Part shown: positions 9,493 through 17,243 of the stretch, piece after piece
Numbering within the stretch: position 1 is the first letter of the stretch
How the letters are laid out: the number at the start of each line of letters is the position of its first letter
Origin: Desulfovibrio aminophilus DSM 12254
Lineage (GTDB): Bacteria; Desulfobacterota; Desulfovibrionia; Desulfovibrionales; Desulfovibrionaceae
Assembly (NCBI RefSeq): GCF_000422565.1
Contig: NZ_AUMA01000011.1
Location: forward strand, 156,167-220,166
DNA: 64,000 nt
Reading direction: 5' to 3'
The notes under the pieces: generated by a model
Databases searched by the model: none
Told to the model about the DNA's origin: nothing
Seen by the model: the letters and a program-made list of their open reading frames with translations, nothing else
Program-made: the position numbers and the translations under genes

Positions 9493-9521
9493 GGCGGGAA
9501 CCCGGCGGTCGGGTTCCCGCC
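9493..9521 (+). terminator. Perfect hairpin closing the thiamine operon
   Basis: An 11-bp perfect inverted repeat (9493-9503 with 9511-9521, 7-base loop) lies 30 bases after thi4. There is no T run, so it may be a weak terminator or an mRNA 3'-end stabiliser rather than a classical intrinsic terminator. Confidence 0.5.
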
Positions 9522-9541
9522 CGTTCCGATGGAGGTTGTCC

Positions 9542-9853
9542 ATGCGCCGCGTCCTCGGCGTCCTGTCGCTCGTCGCCGTCCTGTTCACGCCCGTCCTTTC
9601 CGCCGCCCAGTCGGACGCACCCCTGCGGCTGGACATGAAGACCTACACCTGCCGGGAGTTTCTGCGCGAGCAGCAGTTGGGCATGGTTCTGACCCTGTTC
9701 TGGTTGGACGGTTACGCCAATGCCAAGACCGGGGGCGACATGGTCCTGGATTCCGCCGCGCTGGACCGTTCCGGCTCGATCATGGTCCAGCAGTGCACCA
9801 AAACGCCCGCGGCCAAGGTTCTCGATGTCTTCCGCGCCTATGTCCGGCCCTGA
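9542..9853 (+). CDS. HdeA/HdeB-like small periplasmic protein
   Basis: The 103-residue protein has a clear signal peptide (VLGVLSLVAVLFTPVLSAAQ). The mature part has two cysteines (YTCREFL and QQCTKTP) spaced as in the acid chaperones HdeA/HdeB, where they form one disulfide. The segment LTLFWLDGYANAK also fits that fold. The start is set by GGAGG at 9531-9535, six bases before the ATG. The family assignment rests on pattern only, and acid-chaperone function is inferred. Confidence 0.6.
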   Translation: MRRVLGVLSLVAVLFTPVLSAAQSDAPLRLDMKTYTCREFLREQQLGMVLTLFWLDGYANAKTGGDMVLDSAALDRSGSIMVQQCTKTPAAKVLDVFRAYVRP

Positions 9854-10388
9854 TCCGGCGGTCGATCCCGCATCCCTGACCCTGCATCCGTTCATTCGCG
9901 ATCTGGTGGACCGGCTGCTGGCCGCGAGCCCCCTGGCCGCCTGTCTCCTCGCCGGAGAGCGGGACGGCCCCCGGCTCGCCGGGCAGGTGCGGGCCTTCCC
10001 CTCCACGGACATGGCCTCCTTCGACACCTCGGCCCACCGCCGCTACGGCCGGGGCCTATTCCTGAGCCTTGAACTGTTGGCCTTTTTCCGGGACTGCTAT
10101 CTGCCCGATCCGGCCCAGGCGCTCGACCCTCTGGTCTCGCCCCTGCGGGCCCCGAACCTCTCGCATCAGCCGCTCACCCGGCTCAGCCTGGCCGAGCACG
10201 ACTTGCTCCGAGACGAGGCCCTGGCCCTGGCCCGGCGTCTGCAGGGGGCGGGAGTGCCCTGCGAGACCACGGTCCAGACCGGCATGATCCACGGCTTTTT
10301 CGGCATGCACGGCATCAGCCCGGAGGAGAACGGCCTGGCCGAGGCCGCCGCGTTCCTGCGCCGGGTTCTTCGCGTGGAGACCCCATGA
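9840..10388 (+). pseudogene. 5'-truncated HSL-type alpha/beta hydrolase
   Basis: The 182-codon frame matches only the C-terminal half of hormone-sensitive-lipase-type esterases (usually about 310 residues). It keeps the LDPLVSPLRAP segment, the catalytic aspartate in AEHDLLRDE and the catalytic histidine in MIHGFFG. The oxyanion HGG motif and the GDSAG nucleophile serine are missing because the upstream DNA is the hdeA-like gene, with which it overlaps by 14 bases. It should not hydrolyse esters. The frame remains open and overlaps the next gene by ATGA, so it may still be translated. Confidence 0.65.
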
Positions 10389-10882
10389 CGGACATCCGCA
10401 TCGAGCCCTTCGCCCCGGAGCACCAGGACGGGGTGGTGGACGTGATCCTGACCATCCAGTGCAAGGAGTTCGGCCTGCCCATCACCCTGGAGGACCAGCC
10501 GGACCTGCTGGACATCCCGGGCGTCTACCGGCGGGGCAAGGGCAACTTCTGGGTCGCCCTGGTCGGCGACGAGGTTGTCGGAACCCTGGCGCTGCTGGAC
10601 ATCGGCTACCGGCAAGGGGCCCTGCGCAAGATGTTCGTGCGCGCGAACCGGCGCGGGCCGACGCCGGGACTGGCGGCGCGGCTCCTGGCCGCGCTTCTGG
10701 ACTGGGGCCGGGGCAGCGGCTTTCGAGAAATTTTCCTCGGCACCACGTCCAGCTACCTGGCCGCCCATCGTTTCTATGAAAAGAACGGCTTCATCCGCCT
10801 CCCCCGCGAGGCCCTGCCGTCCGCGTTCCCGATCATGCGGGTGGACACGATCTTCTACCGCCTGGGCCTGGAGCGGGGCTGA
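10385..10882 (+). CDS. GNAT-family N-acetyltransferase
   Basis: The 165-residue protein has the GNAT fold order: an N-terminal strand (IRIEPFAPEH), FWVALVGDEVVGTLALLDIG, the acetyl-CoA region beginning RKMFVRANRRG, and the C-terminal FYEKNGFIRLPRE strand-turn. Such enzymes move an acetyl group from acetyl-CoA to a small-molecule or protein amine. The substrate cannot be read from the sequence. It overlaps the truncated hydrolase by four bases. There is no link to the glycan genes further on. Confidence 0.85.
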   Translation: MTDIRIEPFAPEHQDGVVDVILTIQCKEFGLPITLEDQPDLLDIPGVYRRGKGNFWVALVGDEVVGTLALLDIGYRQGALRKMFVRANRRGPTPGLAARLLAALLDWGRGSGFREIFLGTTSSYLAAHRFYEKNGFIRLPREALPSAFPIMRVDTIFYRLGLERG

Positions 10883-11009
10883 TGGCCGAACCGCGTTCCG
10901 GGTCCGAGGGAAGGGCCGGGGCGTCTTCCTCACTCCGGGGCCAGGATGACCGACACATGCGCGGTCCGGGAGAAATGAAAGTTTTTTTGTCGGGGGATCA
11001 AAATAGTTC

Positions 11010-11038
11010 TTGACTCCCAAAGAAGGGACACGTAGGGA
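11010..11038 (+). promoter_or_regulatory. Sigma-70-like promoter of the RRM gene
   Basis: TTGACT (11010-11015), a 17-base spacer and TAGGGA (11033-11038) lie about 90 bases before the ATG. The -35 box is good and the -10 box is weak. The AT-rich stretch before it marks a break from the upstream genes. Confidence 0.5.
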
Positions 11039-11124
11039 TACACCTTCCGCCTAGTTCGGTTGCGAACAGAACGGCACGGAGCCGTTCGGCCCGACAGGCA
11101 CATTTCAGTCTTTGTTTGGGAGTC
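11012..11124 (+). promoter_or_regulatory. Structured leader of the RRM gene
   Basis: Ten bases at 11012-11021 (GACTCCCAAA) are exactly complementary to 11115-11124, which includes the ribosome site GGGAG. Between them are two small hairpins: GTTCG/CGAAC (11054-11058 with 11063-11067) and GAACGGC/GCCGTTC (11069-11075 with 11081-11087). If transcription starts upstream of 11012, the long pairing would hide the ribosome site. If it starts at the promoter proposed above, only the two hairpins are transcribed. Either could mediate cold or auto-regulation; this is inference. Confidence 0.4.
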
Positions 11125-11126
11125 TT

Positions 11127-11390
11127 ATGAAGTCCATTTACGTCGGCAACCTGCCCTTTTCCGCCACCGAGGACCAGACCCGTGACATGTTCGCCGCCTA
11201 CGGCGAGGTCACTTCCGTGAAGTTCATCATGGACCGTGAGACCGGTCGCTTTCGCGGCTTCGGTTTCGTGGAGATGGATGACGCCGGCGCCGCCGAGGCC
11301 GTTCGCGGCCTGAACGGCACCGATTTCGGCGGTCGTACGCTGAAGGTCAACGAGGCCAAGCCTCGTGAAGAGCGCGGTCCCCGCTGGTAG
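11127..11390 (+). CDS. RRM-domain RNA-binding protein
   Basis: The 87-residue protein is a single RNA recognition motif. RNP2 reads IYVGNL at residues 4-9 and RNP1 reads RGFGFVEM near residue 46, with the aromatic residues that stack on RNA bases intact. Similar small proteins in proteobacteria and cyanobacteria are often cold-induced and bind RNA in the cytoplasm. It stands alone with its own promoter-like region, structured leader and strong terminator, so it is a single-gene transcript. Confidence 0.95.
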   Translation: MKSIYVGNLPFSATEDQTRDMFAAYGEVTSVKFIMDRETGRFRGFGFVEMDDAGAAEAVRGLNGTDFGGRTLKVNEAKPREERGPRW

Positions 11391-11420
11391 CAGGGTTCGC
11401 CCAATACCTGGTGGAAATGC

Positions 11421-11454
11421 AAGCCGCCCCGCCTCGCGCGGGGCGGCTTTTTTT
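11421..11454 (+). terminator. Rho-independent terminator
   Basis: A 10-bp perfect GC stem (11423-11432 with 11438-11447), a 5-base loop and seven T residues lie 30 bases after the RRM stop codon. Confidence 0.95.
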
Positions 11455-11470
11455 CGTCCCGGCGGAGGAG

Positions 11471-12553
11471 TCAGTTCCTCGGGTTTTCGTTGTCCGGGGC
11501 GGAGCGGAACGCCTGGAAGGCCTCCCGTAGGGCTTTGGGCCCGAGATGTTCCTTGCCTGGGAGCAGGACCGTGACGATCACGGTCGGCATGTTCTGGGTC
11601 AGACGGAGGAGCTGGGCGGCCACGAGAGCTTGTTCCCGGCCCAGCCCGAACCAAGCGAAGGAGAAGACCATCGCGGCCTCGAAGAGTCACAGTCCGCCCG
11701 GCGAGGAGGGGATGAGGAAGCTCAGCGAGGTGGCGGCGTAGATGACAAGCAGGGTGCCCAGACCCGTGTTCAGACCCATGACCGTGTTTGTGTTGAAGAT
11801 GAACGTGGCTGGAGTAGCACCCGTTTGGACCGGACACCCTGGCAGCGATAGGAGATAGGTCTAGCCCTATGTCCAGACCTAGTGCTATGGGGAAACATTG
11901 GTGGAGGTGCTGACCACGGTCCACCGTCGACGGTGGACCGTGGCGGAGAAACTGGAGCTGGTCCAGGAGTCGCTGCATCCGGGCATGAACGTCTCGTACG
12001 TGGCCCGCAAGCGCGGCAGCAGCCTGCGCGCGGCCGGGAACACCAGAACTTGCGGCTCTGAGAGCCATATTCCGGCAAGGGTCAGGGCCAAAGGAAGCCA
12101 GACGAAGTGCTTGCCCGAGACGAGGTTGGCCAGGGCGGCCAGCGCCAGGATCATGTTCAGGTCCGCTAAACGTTCCCAGAAGACGAAACCGAAGCTCTCC
12201 CTTATGGGTATGGAGGTGTGCCGCTTGAGGTAGAGGACCTTGCCCAGCTCGCCGAGTCGGGCCGGGAAGATGTTGTTCAGGCCGTTGCCGAGGATGCAGG
12301 CCAGGGTGGCCTGGGTGATGGTCGCCCTGGGACCGGTGATGGCCCGGAAGCGGACGCCCTGGATCAGTGAGAGGCACAGGCCGAGGATCAGGGATAGGAA
12401 CAGGGGCAGACCACGGAATGCCGCCAGGGTTTCAACCGCGCGCTGGAGGTTCAGATCCCACAGTGCGTAGATGAGACACGCTCCGGCTAGGCAGAACCGG
12501 AGCGTGAGCGACAATAGCCATCGCGGCAGGGACGCGGCCGGGGTTTGACTCAT
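11471..12553 (-). pseudogene. UPF0104 / flippase-like membrane protein, disrupted
   Basis: Reading down the minus strand from the ATG at 12553 gives about 175 codons of a membrane protein with the UPF0104 (MprF N-terminal-like) pattern: ACILGNGLNNIFPARLGELGK and VFWERLADLNMI. Homology is then cut by foreign DNA at about 12018-11807. It resumes with the family C-terminus: NTVMGLNTGLG, PSSPGGL and FEAAMVFSFAWFGLGREQA. In the PSSPGG region the codon at 11687-11689 is TGA where a glycine is expected. So the gene has both an insertion and an in-frame stop. Such proteins are linked to lipid or glycolipid translocation. Its ATG overlaps the stop of the glycosyltransferase upstream. Confidence 0.8.
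11807..12018 (+). mobile_element. IS3-like element remnant with start of OrfA
   Basis: From a TTG at 11898 the plus strand encodes VEVLTTVHRRRWTVAEKLEL and then VQESLHPGMNVSYVARKRG, the N-terminal HTH region of IS3-family OrfA transposases. Homology stops after about 40 codons and the frame runs into reversed host sequence. Upstream, the stretch around 11815-11845 (CCCGTTTGGACCGGACACCC) looks like an IS end. Only the left part of the element remains, inside the UPF0104 gene. Exact borders and a target duplication could not be fixed by eye. Confidence 0.65.
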
Positions 12554-14058
12554 GGGGCTGCGGAGGAGGGGATGGGTTTGACCCGGCACAGCCTGCGGTC
12601 GAAGATCACCTCGGCTCCGGGAGTGGCGTCCGGAGGCGCCCCGTTGGGGGTCACCAGGTAGACGTTTTCGTCTTGGGGGGTCATGGCCGCATACCGTACG
12701 TTGTCGTAATCTCGGGAGTCGCCCAGGAACATGGCGGCCACGCGATCTAGGTTGCGAGCCATGAACAGGGGAACCTGGGTGAGCTTGCGGTCCTTCTGGT
12801 TTATTCCGGTGAATATCCAGATGAACGCCTGTTCTATTGCGTTTGGTTGCCAAGCTAGGTAGCGCATGACGAATGGCCGCTTTTCGGCCAGGAGCGGGGT
12901 GAGAATTTCGGCGTCCTTGCCGATTTGGACGATGGAGTTGGTCGGGGGGATTTTCAACAGGGTGAATGCCGCGAAGGCACCGAACAGCAGCACGGTGCAT
13001 ACTTTTGCCGCGCGGGGCGAGCCTACCTTCAGTGAACTGAGCCAGAGCAACAGGGTGATCAGGCCGAAGGGCGCCACGGAACACCAGTAGCGGGACCCGA
13101 TGGGGTGCACGATTTGGGGCCTGGAAATGCTGGAAACCATGTAGGTCATGAGGAACATGAAAATCATGTACATGATGGCCAGGGCGCGGCGGCGTTGGTC
13201 CGTGGAGCGCAATTCGGACACGCAGGCGATCAGGCTCAGAATCAGAACAGCCAGGAGGCCGCGCAGCTTGGAGTAATCCAGGATGTTCAGGAGATAATCC
13301 TTGAGGGGCAAGGTCAAGAGGGTTTCCCGGTCGTCCATGGCGTGTTTGGCCACTCCCAGCCGGCCCAGGATCGAGCCGGTGTCCAGCCAGAAATAGAGCC
13401 ATTCGCAGCCGAAAAAAAAGCCAGAGGTGAGGCAGAAGGTGAGCACGCCTTTGAAGCTGCGCGAGGGCAGCCAGATGAGCAGGAGCAGGCCGGGAAAGAA
13501 GTAGATTGCCGTCTCGCGCGCGCCCCAGGCGAGAACGAAGGCCACGCCCGCCAGAATGAGCAATGCGGGTGAACGGCGTCGTAGCCACACGAGGATGAGC
13601 CAAATAGTGACGGCCAGGAAGGCGAAGATGAAGACGCTGGGCCAGAGCTGGCTGCCAGTCTGGGCCATCTGGGGAAAGAGAATGGTCAGGACGGCGGCCG
13701 CGATGCCCAGACGGCGGCTATGCAGTTCCTCGCCGATGAGGTAGACGAACACCGTGCCCAGGGAGGCGGTCAGGATCGGCAGCACGTAGTAGAGCATCGG
13801 GTTCGTGCCAAACAGCTTCATCAGGACCCACACGGGGACCGAGATGGTCCAGCGCATGGTCTGGTGGGTCCAGGCCGTCAGGCCGAGTCCATCGAGAACG
13901 CGATGGACCTCGATCCAACGAGTGGCGTTGTCACCGCCGATGTCCACGTATTCGGCCGTGAGGATGCGCACCACGACGCTCGCGGCGAAGAGGATTGGAA
14001 GAAACGATAATCGTCTGTTAGTATTCCTGTTGCTGACCGTAATTGGTGCGCATTGCAT
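12550..14058 (-). CDS. PMT/ArnT-type membrane glycosyltransferase
   Basis: The protein has about 502 residues with roughly ten membrane helices. After the first helix comes VDIGGDNATRWIEVHRVLDG, the first periplasmic loop that carries the acidic catalytic residue in GT-C enzymes of the protein-mannosyltransferase/ArnT type. A soluble C-terminal part (from about residue 385) follows. These enzymes transfer a sugar from a polyprenyl-phosphate carrier on the outer face of the inner membrane. I chose ATG 14058 because a promoter-like sequence lies between it and a TTG at 14193 in the same frame. Donor and acceptor are unknown. It is the first gene of the leftward unit that ends with UPF0104. Confidence 0.8.
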   Translation of the reverse strand: MQCAPITVSNRNTNRRLSFLPILFAASVVVRILTAEYVDIGGDNATRWIEVHRVLDGLGLTAWTHQTMRWTISVPVWVLMKLFGTNPMLYYVLPILTASLGTVFVYLIGEELHSRRLGIAAAVLTILFPQMAQTGSQLWPSVFIFAFLAVTIWLILVWLRRRSPALLILAGVAFVLAWGARETAIYFFPGLLLLIWLPSRSFKGVLTFCLTSGFFFGCEWLYFWLDTGSILGRLGVAKHAMDDRETLLTLPLKDYLLNILDYSKLRGLLAVLILSLIACVSELRSTDQRRRALAIMYMIFMFLMTYMVSSISRPQIVHPIGSRYWCSVAPFGLITLLLWLSSLKVGSPRAAKVCTVLLFGAFAAFTLLKIPPTNSIVQIGKDAEILTPLLAEKRPFVMRYLAWQPNAIEQAFIWIFTGINQKDRKLTQVPLFMARNLDRVAAMFLGDSRDYDNVRYAAMTPQDENVYLVTPNGAPPDATPGAEVIFDRRLCRVKPIPSSAAP

Positions 14059-14142
14059 GGGGGACAAGGGCGACTCCAGTTTGGAGGAGAAAGGCGCTTC
14101 CTTCACAAATAATTGACCGGTAAGATAGGGCGAGGCCTGAGT

Positions 14143-14169
14143 TTTGTAAAGACTGAGGGGGCAGGTCAA
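14143..14169 (-). promoter_or_regulatory. Possible promoter of the membrane glycosyltransferase
   Basis: On the minus strand TTGACC (14169-14164) is followed after 15 bases by TACAAA (14148-14143). The spacing is short of the optimum, so this is tentative. It lies 85 bases before the chosen ATG. Confidence 0.35.
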
Positions 14170-14244
14170 TACAATCGAGCATACAGGTCGCAACGCCCCA
14201 GCAGTTCCTCATGCCGCCCCTGGTTTTGAACCAGCTGGCACGTC

Positions 14245-15333
14245 TCAGTTCGTAAGATCTTCCAGGCTCACCACGCGAACTCTCAAGGCCGCAGCCTGCG
14301 CCCGGATCTCCTCGAGATAGTTATGATTCATGGCCACGGCCGTGGCTCCGGCAAAGCCGGCCAGCGACTCCGGAGGCAAGATGGGATGGGCGGTGTGGGC
14401 GATGTAGCGGAGCTGTTTCCGAGGATTAATGTCGATGACCGCAGCCACCAAACCAGCACCGGGGTCCACGAGATTGAGCAGGGACGCGCCCTTGGCTCCA
14501 GCGCCCCAGAGCATCTGGCCTGGGTTCTCGCGGAAGTATGTCGCGAGGCTGGCGATCCGTTCCGGAAAGCCCGTTTCCGGGCAGAAAGCAGAGGATTTCC
14601 GAGCCCGAGGTAGGAGATCCTCCAGGCGGGCCAAGCATCCCAGGTACTGCCCCTGGAACAGGGTCTCGAAGGAACAGTCGCGCCAGAGGGCTCCCAGGCT
14701 ACGGCGGGTGAAGTAGTTCACGTGCTCGTGGAATACGTCCCAGAAGGCCCGCTGGCGGCGGATCCAGTCGAAGCAGGGCACCTCCACGTAAATCAGGCCG
14801 CGGCCCTGGTTGGCTTGCGCGATGGTGGCCAGCAGGCCGCGGGGATCGGGCACGTGTTCTAGGGTGTGCCGAAGGACCACGAGGTCCGCAGGGGTGACCG
14901 AGCTGCCCGGACCGAAGTACTCGCGCACAACGCCCGGGTCATCGCCCTCGAAACTCGGGTCAAAGCCCGTGACGCGGTATCCGGCTTGGCGCAGCAGGCC
15001 CAAAAACAGTCCCTTGCCGCAGCCCACCTCGACCACCGTAGCCCCGGACGGGACTCCCCGGCCCAGCAGTTCGAGGACCTGCGCTAGGTGCCGGCGGAAG
15101 GCCGGAGAATGGCCCTGCTCGTTCTGGTATTCCTGGTCATAATCCATGAGCTTCGGGGCGAAGCTGCGGTTAAACACAAACCCGCACTGCGGACAGCAGG
15201 CCAAGTCCACCCGGGCCATGGCCGCGCTGCGGGCCGCCACGGGCGTGGGATAGGTCTTATTCTGGAAAGCCGGGCATTCCAGGTTCCAGATATCCCGGGC
15301 CCCAGGCGAGTCACACAGCGGACAGACGGTCAT
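14245..15333 (-). CDS. Zinc-finger class I SAM methyltransferase (sugar-type)
   Basis: The 362-residue protein starts with a CPLC...CPQC zinc-binding module (residues about 4-50). A Rossmann methyltransferase domain follows (VVEVGCGKGLFLGLL near residue 100), with the acidic loop VVLRHTLEHVPDP. The C-terminal domain contains LWGAGAKGASLLNL and INPRKQ, typical of methyltransferases that act on nucleotide sugars or glycans. The position of the methyl group cannot be told. Its end is near the start of the glycosyltransferase unit. It overlaps the following epimerase gene by 23 bases, so the two are cotranscribed. Confidence 0.85.
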   Translation of the reverse strand: MTVCPLCDSPGARDIWNLECPAFQNKTYPTPVAARSAAMARVDLACCPQCGFVFNRSFAPKLMDYDQEYQNEQGHSPAFRRHLAQVLELLGRGVPSGATVVEVGCGKGLFLGLLRQAGYRVTGFDPSFEGDDPGVVREYFGPGSSVTPADLVVLRHTLEHVPDPRGLLATIAQANQGRGLIYVEVPCFDWIRRQRAFWDVFHEHVNYFTRRSLGALWRDCSFETLFQGQYLGCLARLEDLLPRARKSSAFCPETGFPERIASLATYFRENPGQMLWGAGAKGASLLNLVDPGAGLVAAVIDINPRKQLRYIAHTAHPILPPESLAGFAGATAVAMNHNYLEEIRAQAAALRVRVVSLEDLTN

Positions 15334-16177
15334 AGGCGCTCAGGGCGCGTTGTAGCTTGGCGGTGTTGCCCCAGAACCGGAAGGGTTCCCAGTCCGGGTA
15401 GGGATAGACGCCAAGATTGAGGGTCAGGGCCGCCCCGCGCTCGGCCACATGGGCCTGCACCAGTTCCCGCACTGTGGCTGGCTCGCCGGAGCAGACGTTG
15501 ATCACCCCGGCGACCTCATCCTGCAAGGCGACGCGCGCCAAGTATCCGGCTAGGCGTTCCACCGGAAGGAAGTCCCGGACCTGCTCGCCACCGGACATGT
15601 CGAAGGACGCCCGGCCCTCGTCTAAAGCCCGATCCAACTGGGAGAACAAGGAGTTGGGATTCTGGCCCGGGCCGTACATGTAAAACAGGCGGGCCCACTG
15701 GAGCGTGGCACCCACGGCCGCAGCGGCTGGCTCCAGCGCCCGGCGCAGAGCATCTTTGGCCCGGCCGTAGGCGTTCTCCGGCCGAGTCTCGATATCCTCG
15801 GAAAACTCGCCTTCCTGCAGGCCGTACTCGAAACAGGTGCCAGCCACCAAGAGACGACGCAGGCCTCCCGCCAGCAGGGTTCTAAGAAAGGCCAGGGATT
15901 GCGGCAGGTTTTCCTCCAGATGATGCGCCCCGCGATAGTCCGGCAAGCCGGACCAAGCCAAGTGGAGACAGCGGTCGGGCCGGCCCAGGGTCTGGAAGGG
16001 ATCGGACGACGGCACAGCCAAGTCCAGGGGACGCCAGTCCACTCGCCCGAACCAGGGCATGGCCTCGGCCCGCTCCCGGCTGCGTGAGGCGGCGATGACT
16101 GGCACGCCCAGGTCTAGCAGGGCGGCCACCACGTAACGGCCGATGAATCCCGTGGCTCCAGTGATGAGGACCCGCAT
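15311..16177 (-). CDS. NAD-dependent sugar epimerase/dehydratase (extended SDR)
   Basis: The 288-residue protein has the nucleotide-binding GATGFIGR motif at residues 7-14 and an active-site YxxxK in NAYGRAKDALRR. Extended SDR enzymes of this type epimerise, dehydrate or reduce nucleotide sugars. The short length and the GTCFEYG segment resemble 4-ketoreductases that finish CDP- or dTDP-deoxysugars. Together with RfbF, RfbG and the C-methyltransferase downstream of it in coordinate order, it could be the last step to a branched CDP-deoxysugar. This is inference from neighbourhood. Confidence 0.85.
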   Translation of the reverse strand: MRVLITGATGFIGRYVVAALLDLGVPVIAASRSRERAEAMPWFGRVDWRPLDLAVPSSDPFQTLGRPDRCLHLAWSGLPDYRGAHHLEENLPQSLAFLRTLLAGGLRRLLVAGTCFEYGLQEGEFSEDIETRPENAYGRAKDALRRALEPAAAAVGATLQWARLFYMYGPGQNPNSLFSQLDRALDEGRASFDMSGGEQVRDFLPVERLAGYLARVALQDEVAGVINVCSGEPATVRELVQAHVAERGAALTLNLGVYPYPDWEPFRFWGNTAKLQRALSAYDRLSAV

Positions 16178-16192
16178 AATTACCCCCGGGCC

Positions 16193-17224
16193 TCAGGCGG
16201 CCCGGATCAGAGCCAGCAGTTCGTCCAGGTCGGCCCGGCCCTCAGGCCCTACGAAATCCAGGGCCTGCTCAAGCAGACAGCGCCGGCTGACCCTGGCCTC
16301 GTCCCGGGCAGCGGCCCTGCGGGCCCTGGCCCGGGTCCGCAGGATGGTCTTGTCCAGCAACCGCTGCCACTCCCGGCGCAGCTTGTCCGCGCAGGTTCGC
16401 ACGGGCTTGTCCTGAAGCCAGTACATGGCCAATGCCCCGTCTACGAAGACCCGGGCCTGCTCCAGGGGGATGCCCGCCCGCTCGGCTAGGTAGGCATCCA
16501 CCGCCTGGCGAACGTCTTGCACCTCTCCGCCATAGCGCGGGTCCGTGGCCAGCTTGAAGGGGCTGGAATGGAACCGCGGATCGCGGTCGTTGATCGAAGG
16601 CCCGGCCTCCATAAGGGTGAAAGGTAGAGGGAGTTTGGCCAGCTTGCCGTGGATGGCGGCCATGAGCACGATATAGGTCTCGAAGAGATAGTAGTTCCTG
16701 AGGGTCTGCGGGCAGCGGCTGAAGATGTCTCGCCACATGTCCGTGCGCTGCACCGCGTAATAGCTGGACCAGAAAAACAGAAAATTCTGGAGCAGCCTGT
16801 CCCCGGGGCGCTCGGCGTCCACGGCGAAGGGGAACCGCTTGAACTGGGGGCAGGCCAAGCCTTCCCCGCCCTGGCCGGTCTGGAAGTCCAGGCCCATGGC
16901 CGATGAGTAGTCTGGGTGGGCCTCCAGGAACTCCAGGCAGAGACGCACGGCGCGCGGATTCGTCAGCGTATCGTCGGCGTTGAGCAGCATGTAGGGGGTG
17001 CGGACCCGCTCCAACACCGGGGCCTGCATCTTCTTGGTCAGGTTCTGGCCCGGACAGTGAACGTAATCCACGTCGGGGTGCCTAGCGGCGAAGGTGTTGG
17101 GCGCGGCGCTGGAATCGATCACCAGGATCCGGCCGCGACTGGCCAGGGCGTTGGGCAGGACGCGCCGCTCCAAAAGCCGCTGGCGCTCGTGGGTGGGGAT
17201 GACGATGGTCAGTTTCTCTCGCAC
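16193..17224 (-). CDS. Family 2 glycosyltransferase
   Basis: The 343-residue protein begins at a GTG with AAGAGGTG upstream. The nucleotide-sugar domain opens with LTIVIPTHERQRLLERRV, and the metal-binding region is YMLLNADDTL, a DxD-like site. The C-terminal 90 residues are Arg-rich and helical. It resembles the TIGR00180-type GT2 enzymes found in surface polysaccharide loci. Donor and acceptor are unknown. The start lies 20 bases from the end of the methyltransferase transcribed before it. Confidence 0.8.
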   Translation of the reverse strand: MREKLTIVIPTHERQRLLERRVLPNALASRGRILVIDSSAAPNTFAARHPDVDYVHCPGQNLTKKMQAPVLERVRTPYMLLNADDTLTNPRAVRLCLEFLEAHPDYSSAMGLDFQTGQGGEGLACPQFKRFPFAVDAERPGDRLLQNFLFFWSSYYAVQRTDMWRDIFSRCPQTLRNYYLFETYIVLMAAIHGKLAKLPLPFTLMEAGPSINDRDPRFHSSPFKLATDPRYGGEVQDVRQAVDAYLAERAGIPLEQARVFVDGALAMYWLQDKPVRTCADKLRREWQRLLDKTILRTRARARRAAARDEARVSRRCLLEQALDFVGPEGRADLDELLALIRAA

Positions 17225-17243
17225 GCAAGCACCTCTTGGGCCT

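Noticed and set aside
10385..10882. The GNAT enzyme as the missing LegH
   Set aside because: It is 20 kb from the leg genes, coupled to unrelated remnants, and lacks the left-handed-helix pattern expected of PglD/LegH-type acetyltransferases.
14059..14193. An N-terminal extension of the membrane glycosyltransferase from TTG 14193
   Set aside because: The extra 45 residues have no clear signal, and a promoter-like sequence falls inside them.
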